Shown here one piece after another: positions 24,119-32,528 of a stretch of 40,632 nt of DNA. The stretch is from JAOAJC01 sp964481185. GTDB taxonomy: Archaea > Nanobdellota > Nanobdellia > Pacearchaeales > GW2011-AR1. Each line of letters begins with the position of its first letter. Position 1 is the first letter of the stretch. The stretch lies in contig CAYZSY010000004.1 of NCBI GenBank assembly GCA_964481185.1, positions 1 to 40,632 of the forward strand, written 5' to 3'. The notes beneath the pieces were generated by a model. The model was not told the origin of the DNA. It searched no databases and was given only the letters and a program-made list of their open reading frames with translations. Made by a program: the position numbers and the translations under genes.

Positions 24119-25567
24119 ATGGCTAAAAAAGAAGATAAAAAAGATCTTGGAATAACTGCAGAAAAAGACGACTTCTCTGAATGGTTTGCTCAGATGATGA
24201 TAAAAACGGAGCTTGCGGATTACACCGATGTTTCTGGATGTATTGTTTTCAGGCCAAGCTCTTATGCAATATGGGAGAAGATAAAAGACGAGTGTGATAT
24301 TAGATTTAAAAAACTTGGGATAAAAAATGCTTATTTTCCACTTTTGATTCCAGAGAAACTTCTCTCAAAAGAAAAAGAGCATGTTGAAGGCTTCTCTCCA
24401 GAAGTTGCATGGGTTACAGAGTCTGGAAATACAAAATTAGCGGAGAGACTTGCTATAAGACCGACTTCTGAAGCTATTATGTATCCTTCTTATTCAAAAT
24501 GGATTCGTTCATGGAGAGATTTGCCATTAAAGCTAAACCAGTGGAATAATGCGGTGAGATGGGAGTTTACTCACCCTGTTCCATTTTTGAGAACTCGGGA
24601 ATTTTTATGGAATGAGGGGCATTCTGCTTTTGCAGAAAAGGACAAAGCTATTTTAGAGGGGGAGGATATAGTTGGAGCTTACAAAGAGGTATGCGAGAAA
24701 TATCTTGCGCTTTACGGGATGATTGGGAGAAAGACTGAGAAAGAAAAATTTGCTGGAGCAGTATTCTCTGAGAAAATACATTATATCATGCCAAATGGGA
24801 GAGCTATAGAAGGACCTGCTTTTCATCACGACGGGCAGAATTTTGCAAAAGCGTATAATATAAAATTTATTAACAAAAATGAGAAAGAGGATTATGTCTG
24901 GCAGAACACTTATGCTATCTCAACAAGAATGCTTGGAGTTATATTCGCAATTCATTCTGATAATAAGGGATTGATTTTGCCTCCAATGATTGCGCCTAAT
25001 CAGATAGTTATAGTGCCTATTTTGTTTGATGATAGCAAGGACAAGGTTCTGAAGAAAGCAAGAGAGATAGCATCAAAACTAAAAGATTTTGGGGCGTTTG
25101 TTGACGAAAGAGAAGGATATAATCCAGGTTTTAAGTTCAATGACTGGGAAATGAAGGGAATTCCATTGAGATTTGAGATTGGACCTAAAGATTTACAGAA
25201 TAATCAGGTTGTTTCTGTAAGAAGAGACAATGGAAAGAAAGAAAATATAAAAATCTCGGCTTTGGATAAAAAAATTCCGGTTTTATTGGATGAGATACAA
25301 AAATCTCTCTATTTGAGGTCAAAGAAGCTTTTTGAGTCAAAGGTTGAGAATGCTGGAAGCCTTGACGCTTTAAAGAAAGTAATTGAGGGCAAGAAAATAG
25401 GGATAGTTCCTATTTGCAAAAAGGAAAATTGCGAAAGTGCGATAAAATTTAAGACAAAAGGGGCAAAGGCATTGTTTATCTCGGAGGAGAAGTTAAAGAA
25501 AGGTGCAAAGTGCCTGATTTGCGGAGATTCTGCTGATTATCTAGTTTATGCAGGGAAGAGTTATTAA
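24119..25567 (+). CDS. proS: Prolyl-tRNA synthetase, archaeal/eukaryal type
   Basis: The 482-aa class II synthetase has motif 1 around GCIVFRPSSYAIWEKI, the T-x-E loop in IRPTSEAIMYPSYSKWIRSW, motif 2 NAVRWEFTHPVPFLRTREFL, motif 3 near STRMLGVIFAIHSD, and an anticodon-binding domain (IVPILFDDSKDKVLKKAREI). The C-terminal zinc-like domain has CKKENC and CLIC and ends in the typical Tyr (AGKSY). It lacks the bacterial INS editing domain. It starts one base after the HEPN stop, an unusual neighbour for a housekeeping gene. Confidence 0.96.
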   Translation: MAKKEDKKDLGITAEKDDFSEWFAQMMIKTELADYTDVSGCIVFRPSSYAIWEKIKDECDIRFKKLGIKNAYFPLLIPEKLLSKEKEHVEGFSPEVAWVTESGNTKLAERLAIRPTSEAIMYPSYSKWIRSWRDLPLKLNQWNNAVRWEFTHPVPFLRTREFLWNEGHSAFAEKDKAILEGEDIVGAYKEVCEKYLALYGMIGRKTEKEKFAGAVFSEKIHYIMPNGRAIEGPAFHHDGQNFAKAYNIKFINKNEKEDYVWQNTYAISTRMLGVIFAIHSDNKGLILPPMIAPNQIVIVPILFDDSKDKVLKKAREIASKLKDFGAFVDEREGYNPGFKFNDWEMKGIPLRFEIGPKDLQNNQVVSVRRDNGKKENIKISALDKKIPVLLDEIQKSLYLRSKKLFESKVENAGSLDALKKVIEGKKIGIVPICKKENCESAIKFKTKGAKALFISEEKLKKGAKCLICGDSADYLVYAGKSY

Positions 25568-25568
25568 G

Positions 25569-25748
25569 ATGGCAAAGAAGAAAAAAGGTTATATTTTAAT
25601 TTCTTTGTTTGGGATGGTTATTACTCTAATAATTCATTACTTTTTGTTATCAGATTCTAATCTTCATCCAACTTTGCAAGTCTTGTTTTCTTTCTTGATT
25701 TTTACAATTGTGACTGGTTTAATTGTCAGGATTATGGAAAGAAGATAG
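25569..25748 (+). CDS. Small membrane protein, two helices
   Basis: The protein is 59 aa from the ATG one base after the proS stop. A basic start (MAKKKKGY) is followed by two hydrophobic helices (about 8-26, ILISLFGMVITLIIHYFLL, and about 35-53, LQVLFSFLIFTIVTGLIV) and a basic end (RIMERR). I do not recognise it. The coupling to proS suggests a shared transcript. Confidence 0.6.
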   Translation: MAKKKKGYILISLFGMVITLIIHYFLLSDSNLHPTLQVLFSFLIFTIVTGLIVRIMERR

Positions 25749-25789
25749 CTTTTAGTTAGTTTTTTAAGTCGTATTCTCGATAGAGGTTT

Positions 25790-27526
25790 ATGGCAAATAC
25801 AACTAAGGAAAACAAGATACGACAAGTAGTTGTCACTGTCTGCGGGCATGTGGACCATGGCAAGACAAGCATACTTGATTCTTTTAGAGGGAGCTTTGTG
25901 CAGGAAGGAGAGGCAGGGGGAATAACACAAAAGATATCTTTTACAAAATATCCTCTATCTCAGATAAAATCTGCTTGCCCTCTTCTTGAAAAATCCGGAG
26001 TTAAACTTGAAATTCCTGGATTTTTGTTTATTGATACTCCTGGGCACGCGGCTTTTACAAACTTAAGAAAGAGAGGTGGAGCTCTTGCAGACCTTGCAGT
26101 GCTTGTCGTATCTATAAAAGAAGGCATAAAACCACAGACTGCAGAGGTATTACAAATATTGAAAGCAAACAAAGTTCCTTTTGTAATTGCGCTAAATAAA
26201 ATTGACATGATTTCTGGCTGGAAGAAGCACGATGACTTGAGAGAGAGCATTGAAGGGCAGGCGATAAATGCAGCCAATGAATTTGAAGAAGCGTTGATGG
26301 TATTTCAAGGGAGCTTGAGGGAGCATGGATTTGATTCAGATTTATTTTACAATATAACTGATTTTACTAAGAAGATTGCAATTGTTCCAACTTCTGCAAG
26401 AACAGGAGAGGGAATCTCTGAATTGCTTTTTGTTCTTTGCGGATTATCCCAAAGATTTTTGAAGGAAAAGTTGAAGTTAGCAGATGACGCAAAAGGAGTT
26501 ATTCTTGAGATAAAAAAAGAGAGGGGAATGGATTCTATCGAGGCTATTTTATATGATGGGGAGCTTAAAGAGGGAGACGAAATTGCGATTGCTTCTTTTG
26601 GAGAGCCGATTGTTACAAAAGTCAGGGCGATTGAAGAGATATTGCCTTTGTCTTTCAAATATCATTCTGTTAAGAGCGCAGTTGCTGCAACAGGAATAAG
26701 AATGCAACTCAAGAACAAAGAGGGAGTTGTTTCAGGAATGCCTTTCCAAAAAATATCTGGGAATCTTGATAAAATAAAGTCAGAATTCAAGAAAGAAATC
26801 TCTGGACTGATAAAAACAGACAAGCAGGGAATTATTATAAAAGCTGAATCTCTTGGAAGCCTTGAAGCAGTTAGTTTTCTGCTTAAACAAGAGAATATTC
26901 AGATAATAAAAGCAGATATAGGTCCAATTGGAAAATCCGATGTTGTCTCTGCGAAAGCAAATCTTGATATTAATCCTCTTGATGCAATCATTCTTGGGTT
27001 TAACGTTGAATTGGAAGAGGGAATTGAGAGGGGAAATGTAAAAATTCTTACGAATAATGTAATTTTTAAGCTAATTGAGGATTTGCAAAAGTGGAGAAAG
27101 GAGAGGTCAGATGAGATAGAAAAAGAGAAACTTCTTGGACTGGCTACGATCTGCAAGCTTGAGATTCTTCCGCAATATGTTTTCAGGAATTCAAATCCTG
27201 CCATCTTTGGCGTTCGTGTAATTGCTGGAAAAGCAAAAGTGAGGATTCCTTTAATGGATGAAAATGGAGAAGAGGTTGCAAGGATAAAATCTCTTCAATT
27301 GGATAAGGCAAGTGTTGAGGAAGGAAAGCAGGGAGATGAGCTGGCAATGGCTCTTCCTGGTATTAATTTTGAGAGAAGATTAAAAGAGATAAAATATCTT
27401 TATGCTTATGTATCTGAAAAGCAGATGAAACATTTCAGGGAAAACAAGGAACTTTTGTCTGGAGATGAACTTAAAGTGCTTGGGGAAGTCTCTGACATAA
27501 AAGTTAAGAAAGGGCTTAAAGAATAG
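25790..27526 (+). CDS. infB: Translation initiation factor aIF5B (IF-2 homologue)
   Basis: This 578-aa GTPase promotes ribosomal subunit joining. It has G1 GHVDHGKTS (19-27), G2/switch 1 GGITQKIS, G3 DTPGH, G4 NKID, then domain II (GVILEIKKERGMDSIEAILY), domain III and the C-terminal beta-barrel with its connecting helix. The length matches archaeal aIF5B without an N-terminal extension and no intein is present. Its 3' end overlaps the convergent nuclease gene by 11 bases. Confidence 0.95.
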   Translation: MANTTKENKIRQVVVTVCGHVDHGKTSILDSFRGSFVQEGEAGGITQKISFTKYPLSQIKSACPLLEKSGVKLEIPGFLFIDTPGHAAFTNLRKRGGALADLAVLVVSIKEGIKPQTAEVLQILKANKVPFVIALNKIDMISGWKKHDDLRESIEGQAINAANEFEEALMVFQGSLREHGFDSDLFYNITDFTKKIAIVPTSARTGEGISELLFVLCGLSQRFLKEKLKLADDAKGVILEIKKERGMDSIEAILYDGELKEGDEIAIASFGEPIVTKVRAIEEILPLSFKYHSVKSAVAATGIRMQLKNKEGVVSGMPFQKISGNLDKIKSEFKKEISGLIKTDKQGIIIKAESLGSLEAVSFLLKQENIQIIKADIGPIGKSDVVSAKANLDINPLDAIILGFNVELEEGIERGNVKILTNNVIFKLIEDLQKWRKERSDEIEKEKLLGLATICKLEILPQYVFRNSNPAIFGVRVIAGKAKVRIPLMDENGEEVARIKSLQLDKASVEEGKQGDELAMALPGINFERRLKEIKYLYAYVSEKQMKHFRENKELLSGDELKVLGEVSDIKVKKGLKE

Positions 27527-28721
27527 TATTATCTTCTTGAGGTTTTGGCTTTTTTAAATTTAGCTTCTTTTGCTTGTATTCTATATCTCTGGTTGGTTCT
27601 TCAGATTGATTTTTCGCGTATGTGAACTTAAACTCTGCCTGATTGTTCTCATTTGGAAGATAGAGGCCTTCTGCTGTTGAATGTTCAGGCATTAATAATC
27701 TGCTTTCTCTTCTCTTTAAAAATGTATTAAAATCATCATCCCAATTAATTGTATTTGCTGTCTTGATTTTTTCTTCCAGCGTTATTCTCGGGCCTCCGTG
27801 GGCAATGGACCATTTTTCGCATGAAACTCGATGGTCACACAATTCACAGTGAAATCCGTAGAAAGGAGTAAATCTGCTGTTTTGAATTCCATCTGCTACA
27901 TCGTCTAGAAGAGCTCTTACATATTCATGATCTATTGTGCTTCTGTGGGTTTCCAAAAGCTTGCCAGTTTTTAAGTGATAGTAGAAGATGGCACTTTCTT
28001 CTTTTGCTCTGCATGGAAACGATATTCTTTTTTCAGCTATTAATTGTCTTAAAGCAAGACTATATAGGCTGAACTGGGGATTTCTGTGTATTGAGAATGA
28101 TTTGGCTAACGGGTCTCCGCTGTCAGTTTTATAATCTGACAGTACAACATGTCCGTCTTTTTCATCAACTCTGTCAAAGATTGCCATAACATGATGTTTT
28201 TTCCTAATGCCCTGACGATTGGGAAGCCCCTGAATATATAACTCGAACGGTTCTTCTCTTATAACGGGGTCTGGACGGTTTATCCAGGTTTCATAAAATT
28301 CTTTCATTATTCTCTCTCCAAGTTTCATATACCCAAAGAAGATTCCCTTAGTTTTTTCTTTTATCTCTTCTTCAGTTTTGCTTGGATTTGGCGTGAAAAA
28401 ATTAATCGCCTGACTTAGAATTAATTGTCTGCCATTATTCATAGAATATTCCTTAGTTGGAAAGTGTTCTCTTAATTTCTTGGATAATCCATCCCCAGAG
28501 CAATATCTGAACCAGTGAAACTTGAAACTTTTGGCGAAACTTTCTTCGCTTTTGAAGTTTTTCTCGTAAAATTGGTCAAGCATGGAGTGAACAACTTTTC
28601 CGAATGAGAGGCGGACACTTTCTGCGACAATCTCATGTTTTATATATTTGAGAAAAAATGCAAATGAGCAGCCCTTGTACGTTGTTATTTTGCTTGCACT
28701 GTGTCTCAACTCTTTTACCAT
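27516..28721 (-). CDS. PD-(D/E)XK nuclease of the Cas4/AddB/RecB family with Fe-S cysteines
   Basis: The 401-aa protein carries the RecB-type nuclease core: FGKVVHSMLDQFY with H45, FDRVDEKDGHVVLSDYKTD with D183, D196 and K198, and the Q motif in NPQFSLYSLALRQ (Q216). One early cysteine (C18, KGCSFAFFLKY) plus C292-x2-C295-x5-C301 gives the four-cysteine pattern of the 4Fe-4S cluster seen in Cas4, AddB and Dna2. No helicase motifs or Cas genes are nearby, so a stand-alone DNA repair or recombination exonuclease is likely. The C-terminal 90 residues are unrecognised. The start has a TATA-like box about 25 bases upstream (28741-28750). Confidence 0.85.
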   Translation of the reverse strand: MVKELRHSASKITTYKGCSFAFFLKYIKHEIVAESVRLSFGKVVHSMLDQFYEKNFKSEESFAKSFKFHWFRYCSGDGLSKKLREHFPTKEYSMNNGRQLILSQAINFFTPNPSKTEEEIKEKTKGIFFGYMKLGERIMKEFYETWINRPDPVIREEPFELYIQGLPNRQGIRKKHHVMAIFDRVDEKDGHVVLSDYKTDSGDPLAKSFSIHRNPQFSLYSLALRQLIAEKRISFPCRAKEESAIFYYHLKTGKLLETHRSTIDHEYVRALLDDVADGIQNSRFTPFYGFHCELCDHRVSCEKWSIAHGGPRITLEEKIKTANTINWDDDFNTFLKRRESRLLMPEHSTAEGLYLPNENNQAEFKFTYAKNQSEEPTRDIEYKQKKLNLKKPKPQEDNTIL

Positions 28722-28779
28722 CTCTGGTATAATGGATAATAGTTTTTAATTATTATTACATCGCAATTCAATAATAACC

Positions 28780-28788
28780 TTTATAAAC
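28780..28788 (+). promoter_or_regulatory. TATA box of rps6e, deciding its GTG start
   Basis: TTTATAAAC is centred 25 bases before the GTG at 28809. The alternative TTG at 28800 is only 16 bases from it, so GTG is the better start. Confidence 0.6.
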
Positions 28789-28808
28789 GCTTTTTTGGTT
28801 TGGTTAAT

Positions 28809-29216
28809 GTGGCGCTTAAATTAAACATTTCAGAGAAAGGAAAGGCCTGGAAATTGGAAGTTCCAGAGGAGACTCTCTCTGGAAAGTTAATAGGGGATAA
28901 ATTTGACGGAAAGGAGATAAAGCCAGAGCTTGATGGATATGAACTTGAGATAACTGGTGGAAGCGATAATGCTGGTTTTCCGTTGTCAAAAGATGTTGAG
29001 GGGCTTGGATTGAAAGGATTACTTTTAAAGAAAGGATGGGGCATGCATGACAATAGAGAAGGAGTAAGGATAAGAAAGACAGTCAGGGGCAAAACAATTT
29101 CAGGAACTACCTCTCAACTCAATATAAACGTTGTCAAGGTTGGAAAGAAATCTCTTGGCGAGATTTTTCCTGAGCAGAATAAGAAAGAAGAACCAAAAGA
29201 AGAAAAGAAAGAGTGA
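28809..29216 (+). CDS. rps6e: Small ribosomal subunit protein eS6
   Basis: From the GTG at 28809 the protein is 135 aa, starting MALKLNISEKGKAWKLEV. It contains GYELEITGGSDNAGFPLSKD and EGVRIRKTVRGKTISGTTSQ, the hallmark segments of eS6. A charged tail follows. eS6 exists only in archaea and eukaryotes. In many archaea it neighbours infB and eif2g, as it does here; the nuclease gene lies between it and infB on the opposite strand. Confidence 0.93.
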   Translation: MALKLNISEKGKAWKLEVPEETLSGKLIGDKFDGKEIKPELDGYELEITGGSDNAGFPLSKDVEGLGLKGLLLKKGWGMHDNREGVRIRKTVRGKTISGTTSQLNINVVKVGKKSLGEIFPEQNKKEEPKEEKKE

Positions 29217-29257
29217 GGTCTGAAAAAATCAAAAGATGAAAAAAAGGGCAATTTGAT

Positions 29258-29707
29258 ATGGGTATAGTTAGTGCAATTTTATCTCCTGCATTTTTAGTAA
29301 ACAATATCCAATTTATCGCTCTTGTTGCTGGCGTAATAGTTCTTGTTTTCTTTGAGGATTTAATTATTAAAAAATTCATATTTCTCTCTGCAGATTTTGT
29401 GAAATCCAAGATATCCGAGGGCGTTGGGGTTCTTTACGAGAATAATGGAATCAGATCGGGATGGGCAAAATTTATTAAAAGGTATGTTTCTGAAGCATTT
29501 GCAACATTTCTTGTAATATTTTATTGTTATGCTGGTTCGGTGTTATTGGGAATTTACATACTAGAACCGATATTCCAGAGATTAAAGTCAATTATTTTGA
29601 TTATTGTTATAGGATTGTTTGTTCTGACGAATTATGTTATTAATAATTCCAAGATTAGAAAAATGTTGTTCCATCTTGATATTGACAATCGTAAGGGAAA
29701 GAAATAA
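29258..29707 (+). CDS. Membrane protein, three helices, unknown function
   Basis: The 149-aa protein has hydrophobic helices at about 18-38 (IQFIALVAGVIVLVFFEDLI), 80-104 (FATFLVIFYCYAGSVLLGIY) and 110-128 (SIILIIVIGLFVLTNYVI), with a basic loop in between and a basic C-terminus. I do not recognise a family. It begins 41 bases after eS6 and may share its transcript. Confidence 0.7.
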   Translation: MGIVSAILSPAFLVNNIQFIALVAGVIVLVFFEDLIIKKFIFLSADFVKSKISEGVGVLYENNGIRSGWAKFIKRYVSEAFATFLVIFYCYAGSVLLGIYILEPIFQRLKSIILIIVIGLFVLTNYVINNSKIRKMLFHLDIDNRKGKK

Positions 29708-29765
29708 AGATTAAGTTATAATTCTCAAGTAGTAAGAAAGATTTAAGTTTATCTTTGATAGAATA

Positions 29766-29980
29766 ATGGCGTCGGTTGTCCTGGAAAGGATGCGACTATA
29801 GCAGCCTCTGTTGAGTGTTCAGCTATTAATACGAGGACAGGACTATAACTCCTTGTACGAAACTTGCACTCATTAAGCGATGTTATGGCGCGAGTGAGAT
29901 AACCATTAAAATAAGGCAGATAGGTTAAGATTGACATCGCCAGTTGTTTGTGGCACTCATTCACCGAGTCCTAATCAATA
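29766..29980 (+). ncRNA. Putative structured non-coding RNA, unassigned
   Basis: The gap from 29708 to 29996 contains a block of clearly higher G+C than its flanks, preceded by a TATA-like box (TTTAAGTTTA, 29742-29751). Pairings seen include GTCG/CGAC with an inner TCCT-GGAA-AGGA (29771-29796), a long-range GCGATGT/ACATCGC (29877-29940) enclosing TAACC/GGTTA, TGTCCT/AGGACA, and GGACT/AGTCC. A GCACTCATT nonamer occurs twice (about 29866 and 29953). No plus-strand ORF longer than about 11 codons fits. It does not show the conserved cores of SRP RNA or RNase P RNA, so no family is claimed. A minus-strand ORF of 71 codons over it is the competing explanation. Confidence 0.35.
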
Positions 29981-29996
29981 GTTGAGATGAAAAGAG

Positions 29997-30167
29997 ATGA
30001 CAAAGAAAAGGCAGAAGAAAGTTTCTAGGAAAGTCAAGAAGCATAGTCGCGGGTCAAGCAAGGCGAAGAATAAGAAGAATAAAATAAAAAAGCTGCTCGC
30101 TTGGTTAAGATTAAATAAGAGCAATAAGAAAGTTAAGAAGGCTAAGAAGAAATCAAAAAGAAGATAA
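29997..30167 (+). CDS. 56-aa extremely basic protein
   Basis: ATG at 29997 opens a 56-codon frame, MTKKRQKKVSRKVKKHSRG... to ...KKAKKKSKRR. More than half the residues are Lys or Arg, with only a short neutral stretch (LLAWLRLN) in the middle. Such composition suggests RNA or DNA binding, perhaps a ribosome-associated or chromatin-like peptide. It lies between the putative structured RNA and eif2g, 63 bases before the latter. No Cys or aromatic motif identifies a family. An overlapping short frame from 29986 (13 codons) is less plausible. Confidence 0.55.
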   Translation: MTKKRQKKVSRKVKKHSRGSSKAKNKKNKIKKLLAWLRLNKSNKKVKKAKKKSKRR

Positions 30168-30199
30168 TTCTTCATATTCATAGAAGACCAAAAACATAG

Positions 30200-30211
30200 C
30201 TTTTAAAATAC
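30200..30211 (+). promoter_or_regulatory. TATA box of eif2g
   Basis: CTTTTAAAATAC is centred about 25 bases before the ATG at 30231, supporting a leaderless start. Confidence 0.55.
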
Positions 30212-30230
30212 GTTATTCTTTGAAATTTTA

Positions 30231-31412
30231 ATGGGAGAACTTGAAACAATAAATATAGGGATGGTCGGCCATAGAGACCACGGGAAAACAACTCTTTTAT
30301 ACAAGCTTAGCGGGAAGTGGACTGATACGCATTCAGAAGAATTGAAGAGGGGAATTACGATAAAACTCGGGTATGCAGATATAATTATCTCTAAGGATAA
30401 AGAAGAGTATAACAAAGAGGGCAAAGGTGAGCAGATAAGGCATGTCTCTTTTGTTGATGCTCCTGGGCACGAGATGCTTATGGCAACAATGCTTTCAGGT
30501 GCAGCAATGATTGATGCCGCAATTCTTGTTGTTGCGGCAAATGAAGGAATAAAACCGCAGACAATTGAGCATTTAGCAGCTCTTCAGGCAAAGAAAGTAA
30601 AAAACCTAATTGTTGTTCAGAATAAAATTGATCTTGTTGATGAGGAGCAGGCAAAGAAAAATTACAACGAAATAAAGGCGCTTCTTAAGGGCAAGTTTGA
30701 AAATGCTCCAATCATTCCTGTTTCTGCCCAACAGGGAATAAATCTTAATAAAATCTATGGGGCAATTGCAGAGATTCCTATTCCAAAAAGGGACGAGAAT
30801 GCAACACCAATCTTTATTATTGCAAGAAGTTTTGACATAAACAAGCCAGGAACAAAACCAGAGGGGCTTCATGGGGCTGTTTTAGGAGGAACGCTAAAGC
30901 AGGGGAGATTAAAAGTTGGGGATGAAATAGAAATTAAACCTGGAAGAATTACAAAGGAAGCAAACCAGCTTCATTATTATACTCTAAAAACCAAAATTGT
31001 TAAATTATTTAATGGTTCTAAAGAAGTTAAAGAATTAACTCCTGGAGGAAGTATGTCAATAGAGAGCGAGCTTGATATGGCTCTTGGAAAATCAGATGCT
31101 CTTTTGGGGAATGTGGCTTCTTTGTCTGGAAAACTTCCTGAAATGAGCACAACCTTAAATGTAAGGTTCGAGATTTTCCCTGAGGTTTTTGGTGTTAGCG
31201 GGCATGTTAAAGTAGAACAGATAAAACTCTCTGAAATGCTGATGCTAAGCATAAATACTTCTATGACTGTCGGAATTGTAAAGAAAATAAAAAAAGATAC
31301 AATTGAACTCTCTTTGAAAATACCGATAGTGCCGTTTAAGGGAGACAATGTAAGCATAGCAAGGAATATTAATAATCACTGGAGATTAATTGGATATGGT
31401 GAGGTTTTATGA
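30231..31412 (+). CDS. eif2g: Translation initiation factor aIF2, gamma subunit
   Basis: The 393-aa GTPase carries initiator tRNA to the ribosome with aIF2 alpha and beta. It has GHRDHGKTT (13-21), RGITIKLGYAD, DAPGHEMLMATMLSGAAMID, NKID, and the two C-terminal barrels. The zinc-knuckle with two CxxC pairs that normally lies between switch 1 and DAPGH is missing: the segment reads IIISKDKEEYNKEGKGEQIR with no cysteine. Its stop overlaps the Nudix ATG by ATGA. Confidence 0.95.
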   Translation: MGELETINIGMVGHRDHGKTTLLYKLSGKWTDTHSEELKRGITIKLGYADIIISKDKEEYNKEGKGEQIRHVSFVDAPGHEMLMATMLSGAAMIDAAILVVAANEGIKPQTIEHLAALQAKKVKNLIVVQNKIDLVDEEQAKKNYNEIKALLKGKFENAPIIPVSAQQGINLNKIYGAIAEIPIPKRDENATPIFIIARSFDINKPGTKPEGLHGAVLGGTLKQGRLKVGDEIEIKPGRITKEANQLHYYTLKTKIVKLFNGSKEVKELTPGGSMSIESELDMALGKSDALLGNVASLSGKLPEMSTTLNVRFEIFPEVFGVSGHVKVEQIKLSEMLMLSINTSMTVGIVKKIKKDTIELSLKIPIVPFKGDNVSIARNINNHWRLIGYGEVL

Positions 31413-31873
31413 ATGAAGTGAGATACGGCAGAAGAGTGTCTTTATTTGCATTGAGAGACAAAGATAGCGGGGTTCTTTTGCAGCATAGAGATGATGGTGC
31501 GCCTATACTTCCAAATTATTGGGCTTTTTTTGGTGGCGGGATTGAAGAAGGAGAAAGTCCTGAAGAAGCTGTGCGAAGAGAAGCTAGGGAGGAGCTTGGT
31601 ATAGAGTTAAGAGATTTAAGACTTTTCAGAAGGTATGAATCTGATTTTGAAAAGTATGGCTTGGTTGAGGAATTTGTTTTTACAGCACCTTTATTATACG
31701 ATTTAAATCGCTTAAAAGTGCAATTGCATGAAGGAGATAACCTTGGCTTGTTTTCATTTGAGGAGCTTGGCGAACTAAAAATTCACAAGAACAATATGTT
31801 TATTCTCAAGGACTTGTTTGAGAAGCATAAGACGCAAGCTTTAGAGATTTTCATCTCTAACCCTTTTTACTAA
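31409..31873 (+). CDS. Nudix hydrolase
   Basis: This 154-aa protein carries a full Nudix box, GGGIEEGESPEEAVRREAREELGIEL (GX5EX7REUXEEXGU), preceded by NYWAFF as in MutT-like NTP/NDP-sugar hydrolases. The substrate cannot be predicted. It is coupled to eif2g by ATGA and lies where archaeal genomes often have the Fcf1-like PIN gene; that PIN gene is instead at 10522. Its stop codon is inside an 11-bp hairpin. Confidence 0.9.
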   Translation: MNEVRYGRRVSLFALRDKDSGVLLQHRDDGAPILPNYWAFFGGGIEEGESPEEAVRREAREELGIELRDLRLFRRYESDFEKYGLVEEFVFTAPLLYDLNRLKVQLHEGDNLGLFSFEELGELKIHKNNMFILKDLFEKHKTQALEIFISNPFY

Positions 31874-31891
31874 AGACGGCTAGTAAAAAGG
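31862..31891 (+). terminator. 11-bp hairpin enclosing the Nudix stop codon
   Basis: CCTTTTTACTA (31862-31872) pairs perfectly with TAGTAAAAAGG (31881-31891) around AAGACGGC. A T-run follows (GTTTTT), so it could terminate the eif2g-Nudix transcript. The same T-run merges into the TATA element (GTTTTTAAAGC) of rpo7. Confidence 0.55.
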
Positions 31892-31924
31892 TTTTTAAAG
31901 CATTTTTTGTTTAGGTTTTTGAAT

Positions 31925-32527
31925 ATGTTTTATCTATTAGAAGTTGAGGATCATGTAAGGGTGGAGCCGAAGCATTTTGGCCTTCCTACGAAAGAAGCTG
32001 TTGAGAAGCAGATAACCGAAAGTTTTGTGGACAAGGTTACAAAAGAACTTGGTTTTATAGTTGCTCTTGTATCTGTTGACAAAGTTGAGACAGGAGTTAT
32101 AATTCCTGGAGATGGATCTGCTTTTTATAATTCAACATTTAAATTGCTTGTTTGGAAGCCTGAATTGCACGAGATTGTTTACGGAACAATATCAGACATT
32201 ACAAATTTTGGTGCGTTTATCAGAATAGGTCCTGCACAGGGAATGATTCATATTTCGCAGACAATGGAAGATTATGTTTCATTAAGCAAGACAGGAACAT
32301 TATCTGGAAAAGCAAGCAAAAGAACACTCTCAAAAGGAGATGATTGCATCGCAAGAGTAGTTGCTATCAGTTTTAAGGCAGGGGAGCCAAAAATAGGATT
32401 AACAATGAGACAGCCAGGGCTTGGATGTCTGGATTGGATTAAAGAAGACAGAAAGAAAAGAGAGTCTGCTGCAAAGGCAGCTGTCAAGAAGGCAGAAAAA
32501 GGAGAAAAGAAAAGGGGCAAGAAGTAA
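31925..32527 (+). CDS. rpoE1: RNA polymerase subunit Rpo7 (E')
   Basis: From the ATG at 31925 the protein is 200 aa, starting MFYLLEVEDHVRVEPKHFGL, the typical Rpo7 N-terminus. The N-terminal RNP-like domain is followed by an S1/OB domain (IVYGTISDITNFGAFIRIGP, GMIHISQTMEDYV). A Lys/Ala-rich tail of about 35 residues ends the protein. Rpo7 with Rpo4 forms the stalk that binds exiting RNA. The six upstream residues in the open frame (MFRFLN) come from the spacer and are not favoured. The TATA-like box is at 31891-31901. Confidence 0.93.
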   Translation: MFYLLEVEDHVRVEPKHFGLPTKEAVEKQITESFVDKVTKELGFIVALVSVDKVETGVIIPGDGSAFYNSTFKLLVWKPELHEIVYGTISDITNFGAFIRIGPAQGMIHISQTMEDYVSLSKTGTLSGKASKRTLSKGDDCIARVVAISFKAGEPKIGLTMRQPGLGCLDWIKEDRKKRESAAKAAVKKAEKGEKKRGKK

Positions 32528-32528
32528 G

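Noticed and set aside
29749..29964. 71-codon minus-strand ORF
   Set aside because: It covers the putative structured RNA, has codon use unlike neighbouring genes, lacks a clear promoter, and matches no family I know; kept only as an alternative.
29766..29980. Assignment as SRP RNA or RNase P RNA
   Set aside because: There is a TCCT-GGAA-AGGA hairpin and an AGCAGCC, but the SRP helix 8 sequence is not continuous, and the RNase P cores (GAGGAAAGUC, ACAGAA) are missing or in the wrong order.
32421..32528. N-terminal extension of the 47-aa gene before spt4
   Set aside because: It overlaps the rpo7 coding end in another frame; the ATG one base after the rpo7 stop is the natural start.
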